A stretch of 64,000 nucleotides of DNA, taken from positions 496,001 to 560,000 of the forward strand of contig JBMYRB010000001.1 in NCBI GenBank assembly GCA_049601915.1. The letters run 5' to 3'. Below are positions 17,450 through 25,501 of this stretch, in pieces; the stretch's first letter is position 1; each line of letters begins with the position of its first letter. The translations under genes and the position numbers were made by a program. The DNA comes from UBA8079 sp049601915. Its GTDB lineage: Bacteria > Pseudomonadota > Alphaproteobacteria > UBA6615. The notes below the pieces were generated by a model. That model was not told the origin of the DNA, made no database searches, and was given only the letters and a program-made list of their open reading frames with translations.

Positions 17450-18157
17450 CTACCCGCGCAGACGCTGCCGGTCGGCCGCCGGCGGACTGGTGTCAGGCGC
17501 GCGCAAGTACAGGGGGCGCGGCGGCGTGATCTCCCCGGCGCCGGCATCCGATATCGCGACGGCGGCAAGGGCCGCGACGGCCGCCGCATCCGCTGCCTGG
17601 CTCCGTTTCACCAGTTGATCTGAAAACTGGCCTGTCGCCTGATCGGCGAAGCGCTCAACCGCGTCGCCCACAAGCGCGGTGACATCGTGCGACACGACCT
17701 GCCGCTCGACCTCCGCACCGCCAAACACTGACGGTGCCATGCGCGGATCATCGTCGGCGCCGAACACCTGGACATAGAAGTCGGCACGCTTGGTCTCCAA
17801 CAGGACAGCCAGGGCCCCTCCGACCCCCGCATGGCGGGCCATATGGCGATGCACATCGAGACTGCCAACACCCATAACCGGCACGCCAAGCGCCAGACCA
17901 AGCCCCCGCGCCGCGGCGATGGCAATGCGTAACCCGGTGTATCCGCCGGGCCCGATGGATACGGCGATGAGGTCCAGGGCCTGAAAGCCCGTATCGGCGA
18001 CGACCTCGCGCGCCATCGGCATCAATGCCTCGGCATGGCCGCGCTCCATCTCTTCCCAACAGCGTTGTGCGATTGCACCCCCCGTCCACAGAGCGGCGGA
18101 ACAGGCGCCACCGGCGGCATCCAGAGCCAGGATCGTCGAATTTGAAATCGTGCCCAT
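17450..18157 (-). CDS. tsaB: tRNA threonylcarbamoyladenosine biosynthesis protein TsaB
   Basis: TsaB is the inactive ASKHA-fold partner of TsaD in making t6A37 of tRNA. The N-terminus TILALDAAGGACSAALWTGG and SIGPGGYTGLRIAIAAARGL are diagnostic. I start it at the ATG at 18157 (MGTISNST, 235 residues); an upstream in-frame start would add 38 residues of non-conserved sequence reaching into the divergent dipeptidase promoter region. It is coupled to rimI. Confidence 0.93.
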   Translation of the reverse strand: MGTISNSTILALDAAGGACSAALWTGGAIAQRCWEEMERGHAEALMPMAREVVADTGFQALDLIAVSIGPGGYTGLRIAIAAARGLGLALGVPVMGVGSLDVHRHMARHAGVGGALAVLLETKRADFYVQVFGADDDPRMAPSVFGGAEVERQVVSHDVTALVGDAVERFADQATGQFSDQLVKRSQAADAAAVAALAAVAISDAGAGEITPPRPLYLRAPDTSPPAADRQRLRG

Positions 18158-18240
18158 ATTCCTGCTTTTCCGCGAATCCATGATCGGGTCTAGCATCGCA
18201 CGCGGGTCGCGGCAAAGGCGGCCGGCCGGAGGACTTTCTC

Positions 18241-18822
18241 GTGACCGACGCCCCAACCGTGCGCGCCGCATATGTTGAGATTGATCAACAAGCCTACAAT
18301 GTCGATATCCATCTCGCCTATGCGACGGCCGACAACTTCACCGGCCGGCCGGTCTACGCGAACGCGCATTGCTATCTGCACGAGGACGCCGCGGCACATC
18401 TGGCGCGCGCGATAGAACTCGCCGCACGCCTCGGATATCGACTGCTAATATTCGATGCCCTGCGGCCGAGCGAAGCCCAGTGGGCCCTGTGGAATCATAC
18501 GCCAGATCCCGACTTTCTGGCCGACCCGCGGTGCGGATCCCCCCATAGTCGCGGTGTCGCAGTGGACCTCACGCTGATCGACGATGCCGGTAGCCCCCTC
18601 GACATGGGGACAGCCTTCGACGCCTTCACACCCCTCTCACATCACGGCGCTAAGGTAGCGCCGGATGCACAACGCAACCGGCACCTGTTGCTCGGCATCA
18701 TGTCGACGGCAGGCTGGGATTTTTACTCGAAGGAATGGTGGCACTATCAATTGTTCGATCCGCGGCGATATCCGTTGGCCGAAGACCACGATCTCGACAA
18801 GCCGATGATGGGACCACAATGA
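18241..18822 (+). CDS. D-alanyl-D-alanine dipeptidase (VanX/DdpX family)
   Basis: A 193-residue M15D zinc dipeptidase that would cleave D-Ala-D-Ala. Family catalytic elements are visible: FDALRPSEAQ (transition-state arginine), SPHSRGVAVDLTL (SxHxxGxxxD zinc site, near residues 100-112) and EWWHYQLFD (catalytic Glu and zinc His). There is no signal peptide, so it is probably cytoplasmic, like E. coli DdpX in D-Ala recycling. No VanR/S/H/A-type genes are nearby, so glycopeptide resistance is unlikely. The start is GTG, divergent from tsaB. Confidence 0.9.
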   Translation: MTDAPTVRAAYVEIDQQAYNVDIHLAYATADNFTGRPVYANAHCYLHEDAAAHLARAIELAARLGYRLLIFDALRPSEAQWALWNHTPDPDFLADPRCGSPHSRGVAVDLTLIDDAGSPLDMGTAFDAFTPLSHHGAKVAPDAQRNRHLLLGIMSTAGWDFYSKEWWHYQLFDPRRYPLAEDHDLDKPMMGPQ

Positions 18823-18926
18823 TACCGCGCCGCGCGGAAAACTCGATTCTCTAGGCCTTGCGGCGCAAAACCACCCGACGGTAACGTCTCCGAAGAACCG
18901 ACAGCCTTTCGCATGGTGCCCCGACC

Positions 18927-19991
18927 GTGGAGACGCACGTGACCCGACGAGCACTCAAATTGTTGAAAAAACGCGCGCAAGCAAGAATCGCCTCGGTCCT
19001 GGCTGCGGCGGCGATCTGGCTGAGCCTGTCCACAGCAGCGGTTGCCGCCGATTCGGCCGTCATCCTGGCGTATCATCGTTTCGGCGAGAACGCGTTTCCA
19101 TCCAACAACATTCGCCTAGAACAGCTCGATGCGCACATCGCGGAGCTCTCCTCGGGCCCCTATACCGTGATGTCCGTCCCTGACATCGTGTCCGCCATCC
19201 GCGAAGGCCGGGAACTTCCCGACCGAACCGTCGGGATCACCATCGACGACGGATATCGGTCAATCTATACCGAGGCTTGGCCAAGGTTTCGGCGTGCGGG
19301 GTTTCCGTTCACGGTGTTCATTTCCACCGACCCCATCGACCGCAAGTTCACCGACTTCATGAGCTGGGAACAAGTGCGCGAGTTGCATGAAGCCGGTGTT
19401 ACCATTGGCGGGCACACCGCCACCCACCTGCACATGGCCGCCAACTCGCTCGAACGCAACCGCTCGAACCTCGCCCAGTCCAACGCACGATATGTCAGCG
19501 AGATCGGCGCCGTGCCGGCGCTGTTCGCCTATCCCTTCGGCGAGGCGAGCACGCAAGTACAAACCATCGTCCGCGAAGCGGGGTACACCAGCGCCTTCGG
19601 TCAGCACTCTGGCGCGCTCGACGCGTCGGCCGACAGATTCTACATGCCGCGCTTTGCATTGAACGAGGCATTCGGCGACATGGGTCGGTTTCGGCTGGTC
19701 ACGAACACGTTGCCGATACCCCATAGCGACATGACGCCGGCCAATCCGACGCTGACCCAGAACCCGCCCATCTTCGGCTTCACCCGCGCGCCGGAGACGC
19801 CGCAGATAAACGGCCTTGCATGCTATGCGGCAGATCAGGGTCAGGTTCGTGTCGAGGAAATCGGACCGCGGATCGAGGTCCGGATGAACGGGCCGTTCCC
19901 TGCCGGCCGCGCCCGGATCAACTGCACGGCCCTGGGGCGCGACGGGCGCTGGCATTGGCTTGGCATGCTGTACTACGTGCCGCGCTCTTGA
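18927..19991 (+). CDS. exported polysaccharide deacetylase (NodB homology domain)
   Basis: A carbohydrate esterase 4-like protein with an N-terminal signal sequence (AAAAIWLSLSTAAVAA). The NodB motifs are present: ILAYHRFG, TVGITIDDGYRSIYTE (metal-binding Asp pair), GVTIGGHTATHLHMA (HxxxH) and LFAYPFGEAS. A C-terminal ~90-residue region without a recognised domain follows (DMTPANPTLTQNPPIFGFTR...). It probably removes N-acetyl groups from a periplasmic glycan such as peptidoglycan or an exopolysaccharide; substrate unknown. Start is GTG at 18927 or 18939. It sits between a D-Ala-D-Ala dipeptidase and a glucosaminidase. Confidence 0.87.
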   Translation: METHVTRRALKLLKKRAQARIASVLAAAAIWLSLSTAAVAADSAVILAYHRFGENAFPSNNIRLEQLDAHIAELSSGPYTVMSVPDIVSAIREGRELPDRTVGITIDDGYRSIYTEAWPRFRRAGFPFTVFISTDPIDRKFTDFMSWEQVRELHEAGVTIGGHTATHLHMAANSLERNRSNLAQSNARYVSEIGAVPALFAYPFGEASTQVQTIVREAGYTSAFGQHSGALDASADRFYMPRFALNEAFGDMGRFRLVTNTLPIPHSDMTPANPTLTQNPPIFGFTRAPETPQINGLACYAADQGQVRVEEIGPRIEVRMNGPFPAGRARINCTALGRDGRWHWLGMLYYVPRS

Positions 19992-20025
19992 AGAGCTGGC
20001 CGTTCCCGTACGCAGCGTAAACCGC

Positions 20026-21036
20026 TTATTCTGATCCGGTCCCGTCCGCGTCGAAGTCAAATGGCTCGGTCGACAATTGTGCGACCTCAAAATCATCGAG
20101 CCGGTTCGTGGCGATCAACCCGCGCAATGCATCGACATACGCCTCGCGCCGCTCGGAGTAGCTGACGAGCATCTGGGCAAGCTCATAGGCATTGAGTTGT
20201 GTGTCGCGTGCGCGCATCTGCGCGCGGGCAACCCGGTAATCTTCATAGGCATAGTGACGGTTGAGATTGACCACATAGCTGCGGACACTATCGAGCAGAC
20301 TGTCGAAGGCACGGACTTCAAAGCGTTCGCCCTCTGCCCGTTCCTCGGGCACAAAACCGGCGCCCTTGCTCCAGGCGCGCTGCCCATACAGGGCGTTGCC
20401 ATCACGCGCGAAACGGGAGCGCCCCCAGCCACTTTCCTCGATGGCCTGCGCCAGCGCCAGGGCCGGTGAAACGGTGTCCACCCGGCGCAACAGCACCGCA
20501 ATGTCGCCCGGCGCGCTGTCATATTTTTCGGCGAGCCGGTCCAGCCAGCTCTGGTCTTCCCCCGAAAGTTCACGGCCCGACAGGATATGTTCCTCGAGAT
20601 CGATAAGGCGCCGGCGCTCCAGCTGGACTTCCTCGTTCGCCTTCAGAATCAGCGGCAGAACAGTACGAATGAAGGTTTTCTTGCGGGCTTCGACGACCAT
20701 CTGTTCATCGAAATCACCGGGCAGGGATTCGACCAACAGGCGCGGCACGCGCGAATCGCCCCGGCGAATTTGCCGCAGCGCATATCCGGTTTCATCCAGC
20801 ACCTCATGCAAGACGTCGGCGGACGCGACCTCGACCATATTGTCATCGATATCGGCGAACTGCGGGCGCAGGAGCTCGAAATCGACCTCCGGCAGCGCGA
20901 CCCAGTCGAGGGCCGCGCGCGCGGGCTGTTCGACCGAAAACCCGGCAACAGCGCCGCAAATCATGGCGGCGCTCATGGCCGAAACCGCGAAGGCAGTGCG
21001 CTTATGTTTACGAAAGTTTCGGATAACGCCCCTCAT
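20026..21036 (-). CDS. Bax-type exported glucosaminidase
   Basis: A 336-residue protein with an N-terminal membrane/signal segment (TAFAVSAMSAAMICGAVAGF). The C-terminal half matches the Bax/glucosaminidase (lysozyme-like) family: LALAQAIEESGWGRSRFARD with the likely catalytic Glu, GNALYGQRAWSKGAGFVP, and DSVRSYVVNLNRHYAYEDYR. It is predicted to cleave peptidoglycan glycan strands in the periplasm. It converges with the deacetylase gene (34-base gap). Confidence 0.88.
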   Translation of the reverse strand: MRGVIRNFRKHKRTAFAVSAMSAAMICGAVAGFSVEQPARAALDWVALPEVDFELLRPQFADIDDNMVEVASADVLHEVLDETGYALRQIRRGDSRVPRLLVESLPGDFDEQMVVEARKKTFIRTVLPLILKANEEVQLERRRLIDLEEHILSGRELSGEDQSWLDRLAEKYDSAPGDIAVLLRRVDTVSPALALAQAIEESGWGRSRFARDGNALYGQRAWSKGAGFVPEERAEGERFEVRAFDSLLDSVRSYVVNLNRHYAYEDYRVARAQMRARDTQLNAYELAQMLVSYSERREAYVDALRGLIATNRLDDFEVAQLSTEPFDFDADGTGSE

Positions 21037-21162
21037 CTCATACGTCCCCCCACGTCGCCGCAGGCCAAGGGCGTATCAATTTTTATGCGTATGCAATCTA
21101 ATCGGCAAGTCGTGCTTTCGCTCGCCTTGCATGCTCAATCGCCAAATTTGTCCTGAGCGGCG

Positions 21163-21717
21163 CTATGCGACCGCCTGCACCTCGTCTACTTCCGGTACGT
21201 AATGGCGTAGCAGATTCTCGATACCCATCTTCAGTGTCGCGGTCGAACTCGGGCAACCGGCACACGCCCCCTGCATGGTCAGGAAGACCACGCCGTCCTC
21301 GAAGCCATGAAACACAATATCGCCGCCATCCATCGCCACGGCAGGCCGCACGCGGGTATCGAGCAGCTCGACGATCTGTGAAACCACCACTTTATTTTCA
21401 CCATCGTCGACCGCATGCGTCGGGCCGGCGGCCTCGCGCATGACCGGGTCACCCGACGTGTAATGCTCCATGATCGCGCCCAGCACGGCGGGCTTGAGGA
21501 CCTGCCAGTCGGCCTCCGGCGCCTTCGTCACGGTAACGAAATCGCTTCCTAGGAACACCGCCGTCACTTCCGGGACCGCAAACAGCCGCATCGCCAGCGG
21601 CGAGATATCGGCGCCCTCCCGGCTGGGAAAGTCGGCCGTGCCGGTGGCGAGAACGTCGCTGCCCGGAAGAAATTTCAGGGTTGCGGGGTTGGGTGTTTCT
21701 TCGGTCTGGATAAACAT
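21163..21717 (-). CDS. nfuA: NifU-like Fe-S cluster carrier (NfuA)
   Basis: A 184-residue Nfu protein: N-terminal Nfu_N domain (MFIQTEETPNPATLKFLPGS) and C-terminal NifU domain with GACAGCPSSTATLKMGIENL carrying the CxxC that holds a 4Fe-4S cluster. It delivers clusters to client enzymes; MiaB and other Fe-S proteins in this window are plausible clients. The domain order and length are those of alphaproteobacterial Nfu. Confidence 0.95.
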   Translation of the reverse strand: MFIQTEETPNPATLKFLPGSDVLATGTADFPSREGADISPLAMRLFAVPEVTAVFLGSDFVTVTKAPEADWQVLKPAVLGAIMEHYTSGDPVMREAAGPTHAVDDGENKVVVSQIVELLDTRVRPAVAMDGGDIVFHGFEDGVVFLTMQGACAGCPSSTATLKMGIENLLRHYVPEVDEVQAVA

Positions 21718-22010
21718 CCGATACTTGCCTCTTAACCTGTCGAAACCACATTCAAATCGTGGCCTGAAGCCCGTGTTAATGATTGCCGTCCGGATTTGTT
21801 AACGCTTTAAACGAGCCGGGCGTTGTTGGTGAGAGAATTTGGCCTGTTTTCCGGAATAATCAAGCCCTGATTTATGACCCGATTGGTTAACGGATAAGCC
21901 TTCTAGGGTTAACACAGCCGCCCTCAAAGGGGCGAACACAGAAAGAACATCCTATGTTCGCCGCATGTCGGCGGACGACCCTGGAAACACGAACCTTGAA
22001 TTGACCCCCC
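21718..22010. other. AT-richer intergenic region between nfuA and the cyclase-sensor gene
   Basis: This divergent gap is visibly poorer in GC than its surroundings. It carries three GTTAAC palindromes (21798, 21886, 21908) plus related CTTAAC and GTTAAT words, and an 8-base hairpin (GTTCGCCG / CGGCGGAC, 21956-21976) in the leader of the plus-strand gene. I see no open frame with family similarity. It presumably holds both divergent promoters, but I could not assign -35/-10 pairs with confidence. Confidence 0.4.
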
Positions 22011-22724
22011 GTGGATAGCGAAACACTTGTGTCCGAGAATCATGCGCCCGAGAGTCCGGCATCGGCTTTGCCGGACCCCAGTTACGATTGTCCGGTGTTC
22101 GAATGGATCGAGAATTTCGGGCGCTACGCGGATTGGCTCCCCACGCTGATCAGCGAAGTCGGGCGACGCTTCCAGGATTGCGGCCTGCCGCTGGCCCGTC
22201 TCAGCATCGTGAGCCGCACCCTCCATCCACAAATCGCCGCGGCCGGATTCGCCTGGAATGGTGCGACCGGTGAGATGTCGGAGTTCACGGGCGATCGCCA
22301 GTCCCAGTCGAGCGAGGCGTACCAACGAAGCCCGGTCCGCCATGTGTTCGAAGGCTCGCCGGGTCTGCGCCGCCTGCTTTTCGATCCGGACTGTCCTCGC
22401 GACTTTCCGATCCTCGAGGAGCTCGATGCCGACGGGGTCCCCGATTACGTGATCCAGCCGATCCCGTTCTCCAACGGGCAGACCTATGCCTGCTCCTGGG
22501 CGACCAAGGTGCCCGGCGGATTTCCCGATGCGGCGATCGCACGCATTACCCAGCTCATGCCCGCCTTCTCGCTGGTCCTCGAAATCCTCGCCGTGCGCAT
22601 GATATCGCGCAACCTGATGGACACTTATCTAGGCCACAGTGCGGGCGAACGCGTTCTTCAGGGCGAAATCTATCGCGGCGTGCGCGAACCTCAGGAAATT
22701 TTCACCCTGCCCGAATATGCCTGA
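22011..22724 (+). CDS. class III adenylate/guanylate cyclase N-terminal sensor domain without a catalytic domain
   Basis: The 237 residues match the N-terminal region that precedes many alphaproteobacterial class III cyclases: LPLARLSIVSRTLHPQIAAA, DFPILEELDADGVPDYVIQP, SWATKVPGGFPDAAIARITQ and the linker LMDTYLGHSAGERVLQGEIY. In full-length relatives the linker runs straight into the cyclase domain (FxDLRGFT). Here the frame stops after RGVREPQEIFTLPEYA, and only 21 bases remain before the trpS stop, so the catalytic domain is absent. It could be a remnant or a stand-alone GAF-like sensor protein. Start is GTG. Confidence 0.78.
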   Translation: MDSETLVSENHAPESPASALPDPSYDCPVFEWIENFGRYADWLPTLISEVGRRFQDCGLPLARLSIVSRTLHPQIAAAGFAWNGATGEMSEFTGDRQSQSSEAYQRSPVRHVFEGSPGLRRLLFDPDCPRDFPILEELDADGVPDYVIQPIPFSNGQTYACSWATKVPGGFPDAAIARITQLMPAFSLVLEILAVRMISRNLMDTYLGHSAGERVLQGEIYRGVREPQEIFTLPEYA

Positions 22725-22745
22725 GCGGCGGCGTGGGTAACCTCC

Positions 22746-23777
22746 CTAGGAGCCCAGAAACCCGACGATCTCGTGGACTTCCTTGATGACCGGCGCCGCA
22801 ATGGCCGCCGCCCGTTCGGCACCATCATGCAGGACCGCATCGACATGGTCGGGCGCCGCCATCAGGCGCTGCATTTCCTCGCCGATCGGCCCCAGCTTGG
22901 CGACAGACAAATCCACCAGCTCGCCCTTGAAGGCGCTGAACTGCACGCCGGCAAACTGATCGAGCGTCACCGCCATCGACTGACCGGAAAGCGCGGCATA
23001 GATCGACAGCAGGTTGAAGGCCTCTGGCCGCGCCTTTTCCACCTCGGGTACGACATGCAGCCCGTCCTCGGCCAGTGAATCGGCGCCCGGGAGCTCCCCG
23101 GGATCGGTCTTGGCCTTACGGATCTTGCCGGCGATATCGTCGGCGCCGTCGGTGAGATTAATCCGTGAATATTCCGACGGGTCCGACTTGGACATTTTCT
23201 TGGTGCCGTCGCGCAGGCTCATCACCCGGGTCGCCTCGCCGAAGATCAGCGGCTCGACCACGGGGAAACATTCGGTATCGAAGTCATTGTTGAACTTGAT
23301 CGCGATGTCGCGGGTCAGTTCCAGATGCTGTTTCTGGTCCTCGCCGACGGGCACATGGGTCGCCTTGTAGGCCAGGATGTCGGCCGCCATCAGGTTCGGA
23401 TAGACATACAGGCCGACGCTCGCATTCTCGCGTTGCTTGCCGGCCTTCTCCTTGAACTGGGTCATCCGGTTGAGCCAGCCCATCCGCGCCACGCAGTTGA
23501 ACACCCAGGCGAGTTCCGCATGGGCTGTCACCTGGCTCTGGTTGAAGATGATCGAGCCCTTGGGGTCGATCCCCGACGCGATGAACGCCGCCGCCACTTC
23601 GCGGGTGTGCGGTGCCAGCTGCCTGGGGTCCTGCCAGACCGTGATCGCATGCATGTCGACCACGCAGTAGATGCATTCGAAATCGGCTTGCAGGCCGACG
23701 AAGTTCCGGATCGCGCCGAGATAGTTTCCGAGGTGGAGATCACCGGTGGGCTGTACGCCCGAGAATATGCGGCTCAT
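22746..23777 (-). CDS. trpS: tryptophanyl-tRNA synthetase
   Basis: A class I aminoacyl-tRNA synthetase charging tRNA-Trp. The HIGH-like motif is in SGVQPTGDLHLGNYLGAI and the KMSKS motif in DGTKKMSKSDPSEYSRINLT. QSQVTAHAELAWVFNCVARM and GLYVYPNLMAADILAYKATH are further TrpRS blocks. The 343-residue length is normal. It follows murJ in the usual order. Confidence 0.98.
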   Translation of the reverse strand: MSRIFSGVQPTGDLHLGNYLGAIRNFVGLQADFECIYCVVDMHAITVWQDPRQLAPHTREVAAAFIASGIDPKGSIIFNQSQVTAHAELAWVFNCVARMGWLNRMTQFKEKAGKQRENASVGLYVYPNLMAADILAYKATHVPVGEDQKQHLELTRDIAIKFNNDFDTECFPVVEPLIFGEATRVMSLRDGTKKMSKSDPSEYSRINLTDGADDIAGKIRKAKTDPGELPGADSLAEDGLHVVPEVEKARPEAFNLLSIYAALSGQSMAVTLDQFAGVQFSAFKGELVDLSVAKLGPIGEEMQRLMAAPDHVDAVLHDGAERAAAIAAPVIKEVHEIVGFLGS

Positions 23778-23872
23778 CGCAAGTTCGCTCCTGGGGGTGT
23801 GGACGCCCGAGGGTGTCAGGGAAGGCGCGCGTTATGGCCCGCGGGCCCGCGACAGGTCAAGCGGGGTGGTGT

Positions 23873-25420
23873 TTAGCCGCGGCGGAACATCAATCGCATT
23901 TCCGCCAACGACGTCGCCTTGAGCAGCTGGGCCAGCATGCCGTAGACCGCCATCCCGACCACCACGAGCAACATCAACGCGGCGACACCGGGCAGGTCGC
24001 TTTGTGCGAGCGGCGATGCCAGCGCACCGGCAATCAACCAAAGGGCGCCTGCCATCAGCAGCGCGGCAATCAGCATGCGCAGCAATCGCGTCATCAGCCT
24101 TCTGTCGGGTTCGAGCAGGCCGCGCCGATACAGCAGGGCAGCCAGCAAGCCCGCATTGATCCATGCCGACACCGCCGTCGCGAGTGCGATGCCGACATGG
24201 GCCAGCATGGGCATCAAGGCCAGGGCCAGAGCCACGTTCATCACCAGCGCCAGGGCCGCGATCTTAACCGGCGTTGCCGTATCCTCGCGCGCAAAAAAGC
24301 CGGGCGCCAGCGCCTTGATCAACACATAAGCAGGCAAGCCCAGGGCAAACGCCGCCAGCGCCGCGCCCGTGGCCGCCGCGTCACCCGCGTCGAACGCACC
24401 ACGCTGAAACAGGACCGTCACGATCGGGTCGGCTACGATCAACAGCGCCGCGGCGGCGGGCAGGGTCAGCAGCATCGCGAACTCGATCGCCCGGTTCTGG
24501 CTGTCCCGCGCGGCGTCCGTGTCACCCGCCTTCAGTTGGCGCGACAGGAGCGGTAGAAGCGCGATACCCACCGCCGCCCCGACGACGCCCAGCGGCAGTT
24601 GGGTCACCCGATCGGCAAAATACAGGAACGACACAGAACCTTCCGGCAATTCCGAGGCGAGGCGCACCCCAACCAGCACATTGATCTGATACACGCCGGC
24701 CCCGAGAATGCCGGGCCCCATTAGTATAAAGAGCCGTTTCACCCGGGGGCCGAACACTAGCCGCGGCACGACCGGCATCAACCCGGTGCGCAAACACATG
24801 GCCGCCAGCCAGACAAACTGGCCGACGCCGGCAATCAGCACACCCCAGCTTAACGCCAAGCCCGGGTCCGGCAACCAGTCTAGCGCCACCCCGGTCAGGG
24901 CGCCGATCAGCACGATGTTCAGCAGGATCTGCGCCGCAGCAGCGGCGGCAAATTTCTCCAGGGTGTTCAGAATCCCGCCGAGCATCGCCGACAGCGAGAC
25001 AAACAGGAGATAGGGAAAGGTCAGCCGCGCGAAATCGACGACAAGCTGGAACTTCTCGGGTTCATCGATAAAACCGCCGGCCACAACCGCCATGACCTCG
25101 GGCATGAAAATTTCGACCAGCACGCTGAGCACGATCAGGATCAGCAGCATGATCCCGAAAACACGCTCGGCGAAAGCCCGCGCTGCTTCTCGGCCATGCT
25201 CGGTCAACTCACCGGCGAACAGCGGTATGAATGCGGCGTTGAAAGCGCCTTCGGCGAACAGGCGGCGGAAAATATTGGGGAACTGAAGCGCGACAAAGAA
25301 CGCGTCGCCGACCTGCCCGGCACCGAGGAAAGCCGCGATGAAAATATCGCGCACGAAACCGAGAACACGGCTCCCCATGGTCCAGCCGCCGACCGTAGCA
25401 ATGGCGCGAATAAGTGGCAT
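23873..25420 (-). CDS. murJ: lipid II flippase MurJ
   Basis: A 515-residue polytopic membrane protein of the MVF/MurJ family, which moves lipid II across the inner membrane. The N-terminus RAIATVGGWTMGSRVLGFVR, then FVALQFPNIFRRLFAEGAFN, is the family signature; about 14 hydrophobic segments follow, with VSFLYFADRVTQLPLGVVGA in the middle. It lies between glnD and trpS, a conserved order. Confidence 0.96.
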   Translation of the reverse strand: MPLIRAIATVGGWTMGSRVLGFVRDIFIAAFLGAGQVGDAFFVALQFPNIFRRLFAEGAFNAAFIPLFAGELTEHGREAARAFAERVFGIMLLILIVLSVLVEIFMPEVMAVVAGGFIDEPEKFQLVVDFARLTFPYLLFVSLSAMLGGILNTLEKFAAAAAAQILLNIVLIGALTGVALDWLPDPGLALSWGVLIAGVGQFVWLAAMCLRTGLMPVVPRLVFGPRVKRLFILMGPGILGAGVYQINVLVGVRLASELPEGSVSFLYFADRVTQLPLGVVGAAVGIALLPLLSRQLKAGDTDAARDSQNRAIEFAMLLTLPAAAALLIVADPIVTVLFQRGAFDAGDAAATGAALAAFALGLPAYVLIKALAPGFFAREDTATPVKIAALALVMNVALALALMPMLAHVGIALATAVSAWINAGLLAALLYRRGLLEPDRRLMTRLLRMLIAALLMAGALWLIAGALASPLAQSDLPGVAALMLLVVVGMAVYGMLAQLLKATSLAEMRLMFRRG

Positions 25421-25501
25421 AGAGCGCTCTTAGCGGGAAACCGGGGCGAAGGAAAGGCAGCGATTACGCCCGGCGCCGACGGCGCGGCGGCCAGACAAAG
25501 C

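Noticed and set aside
18241..18822. Vancomycin resistance (vanX) locus
   Set aside because: No vanA/H/R/S-type genes are nearby, and Gram-negative VanX homologues usually act in D-Ala recycling.
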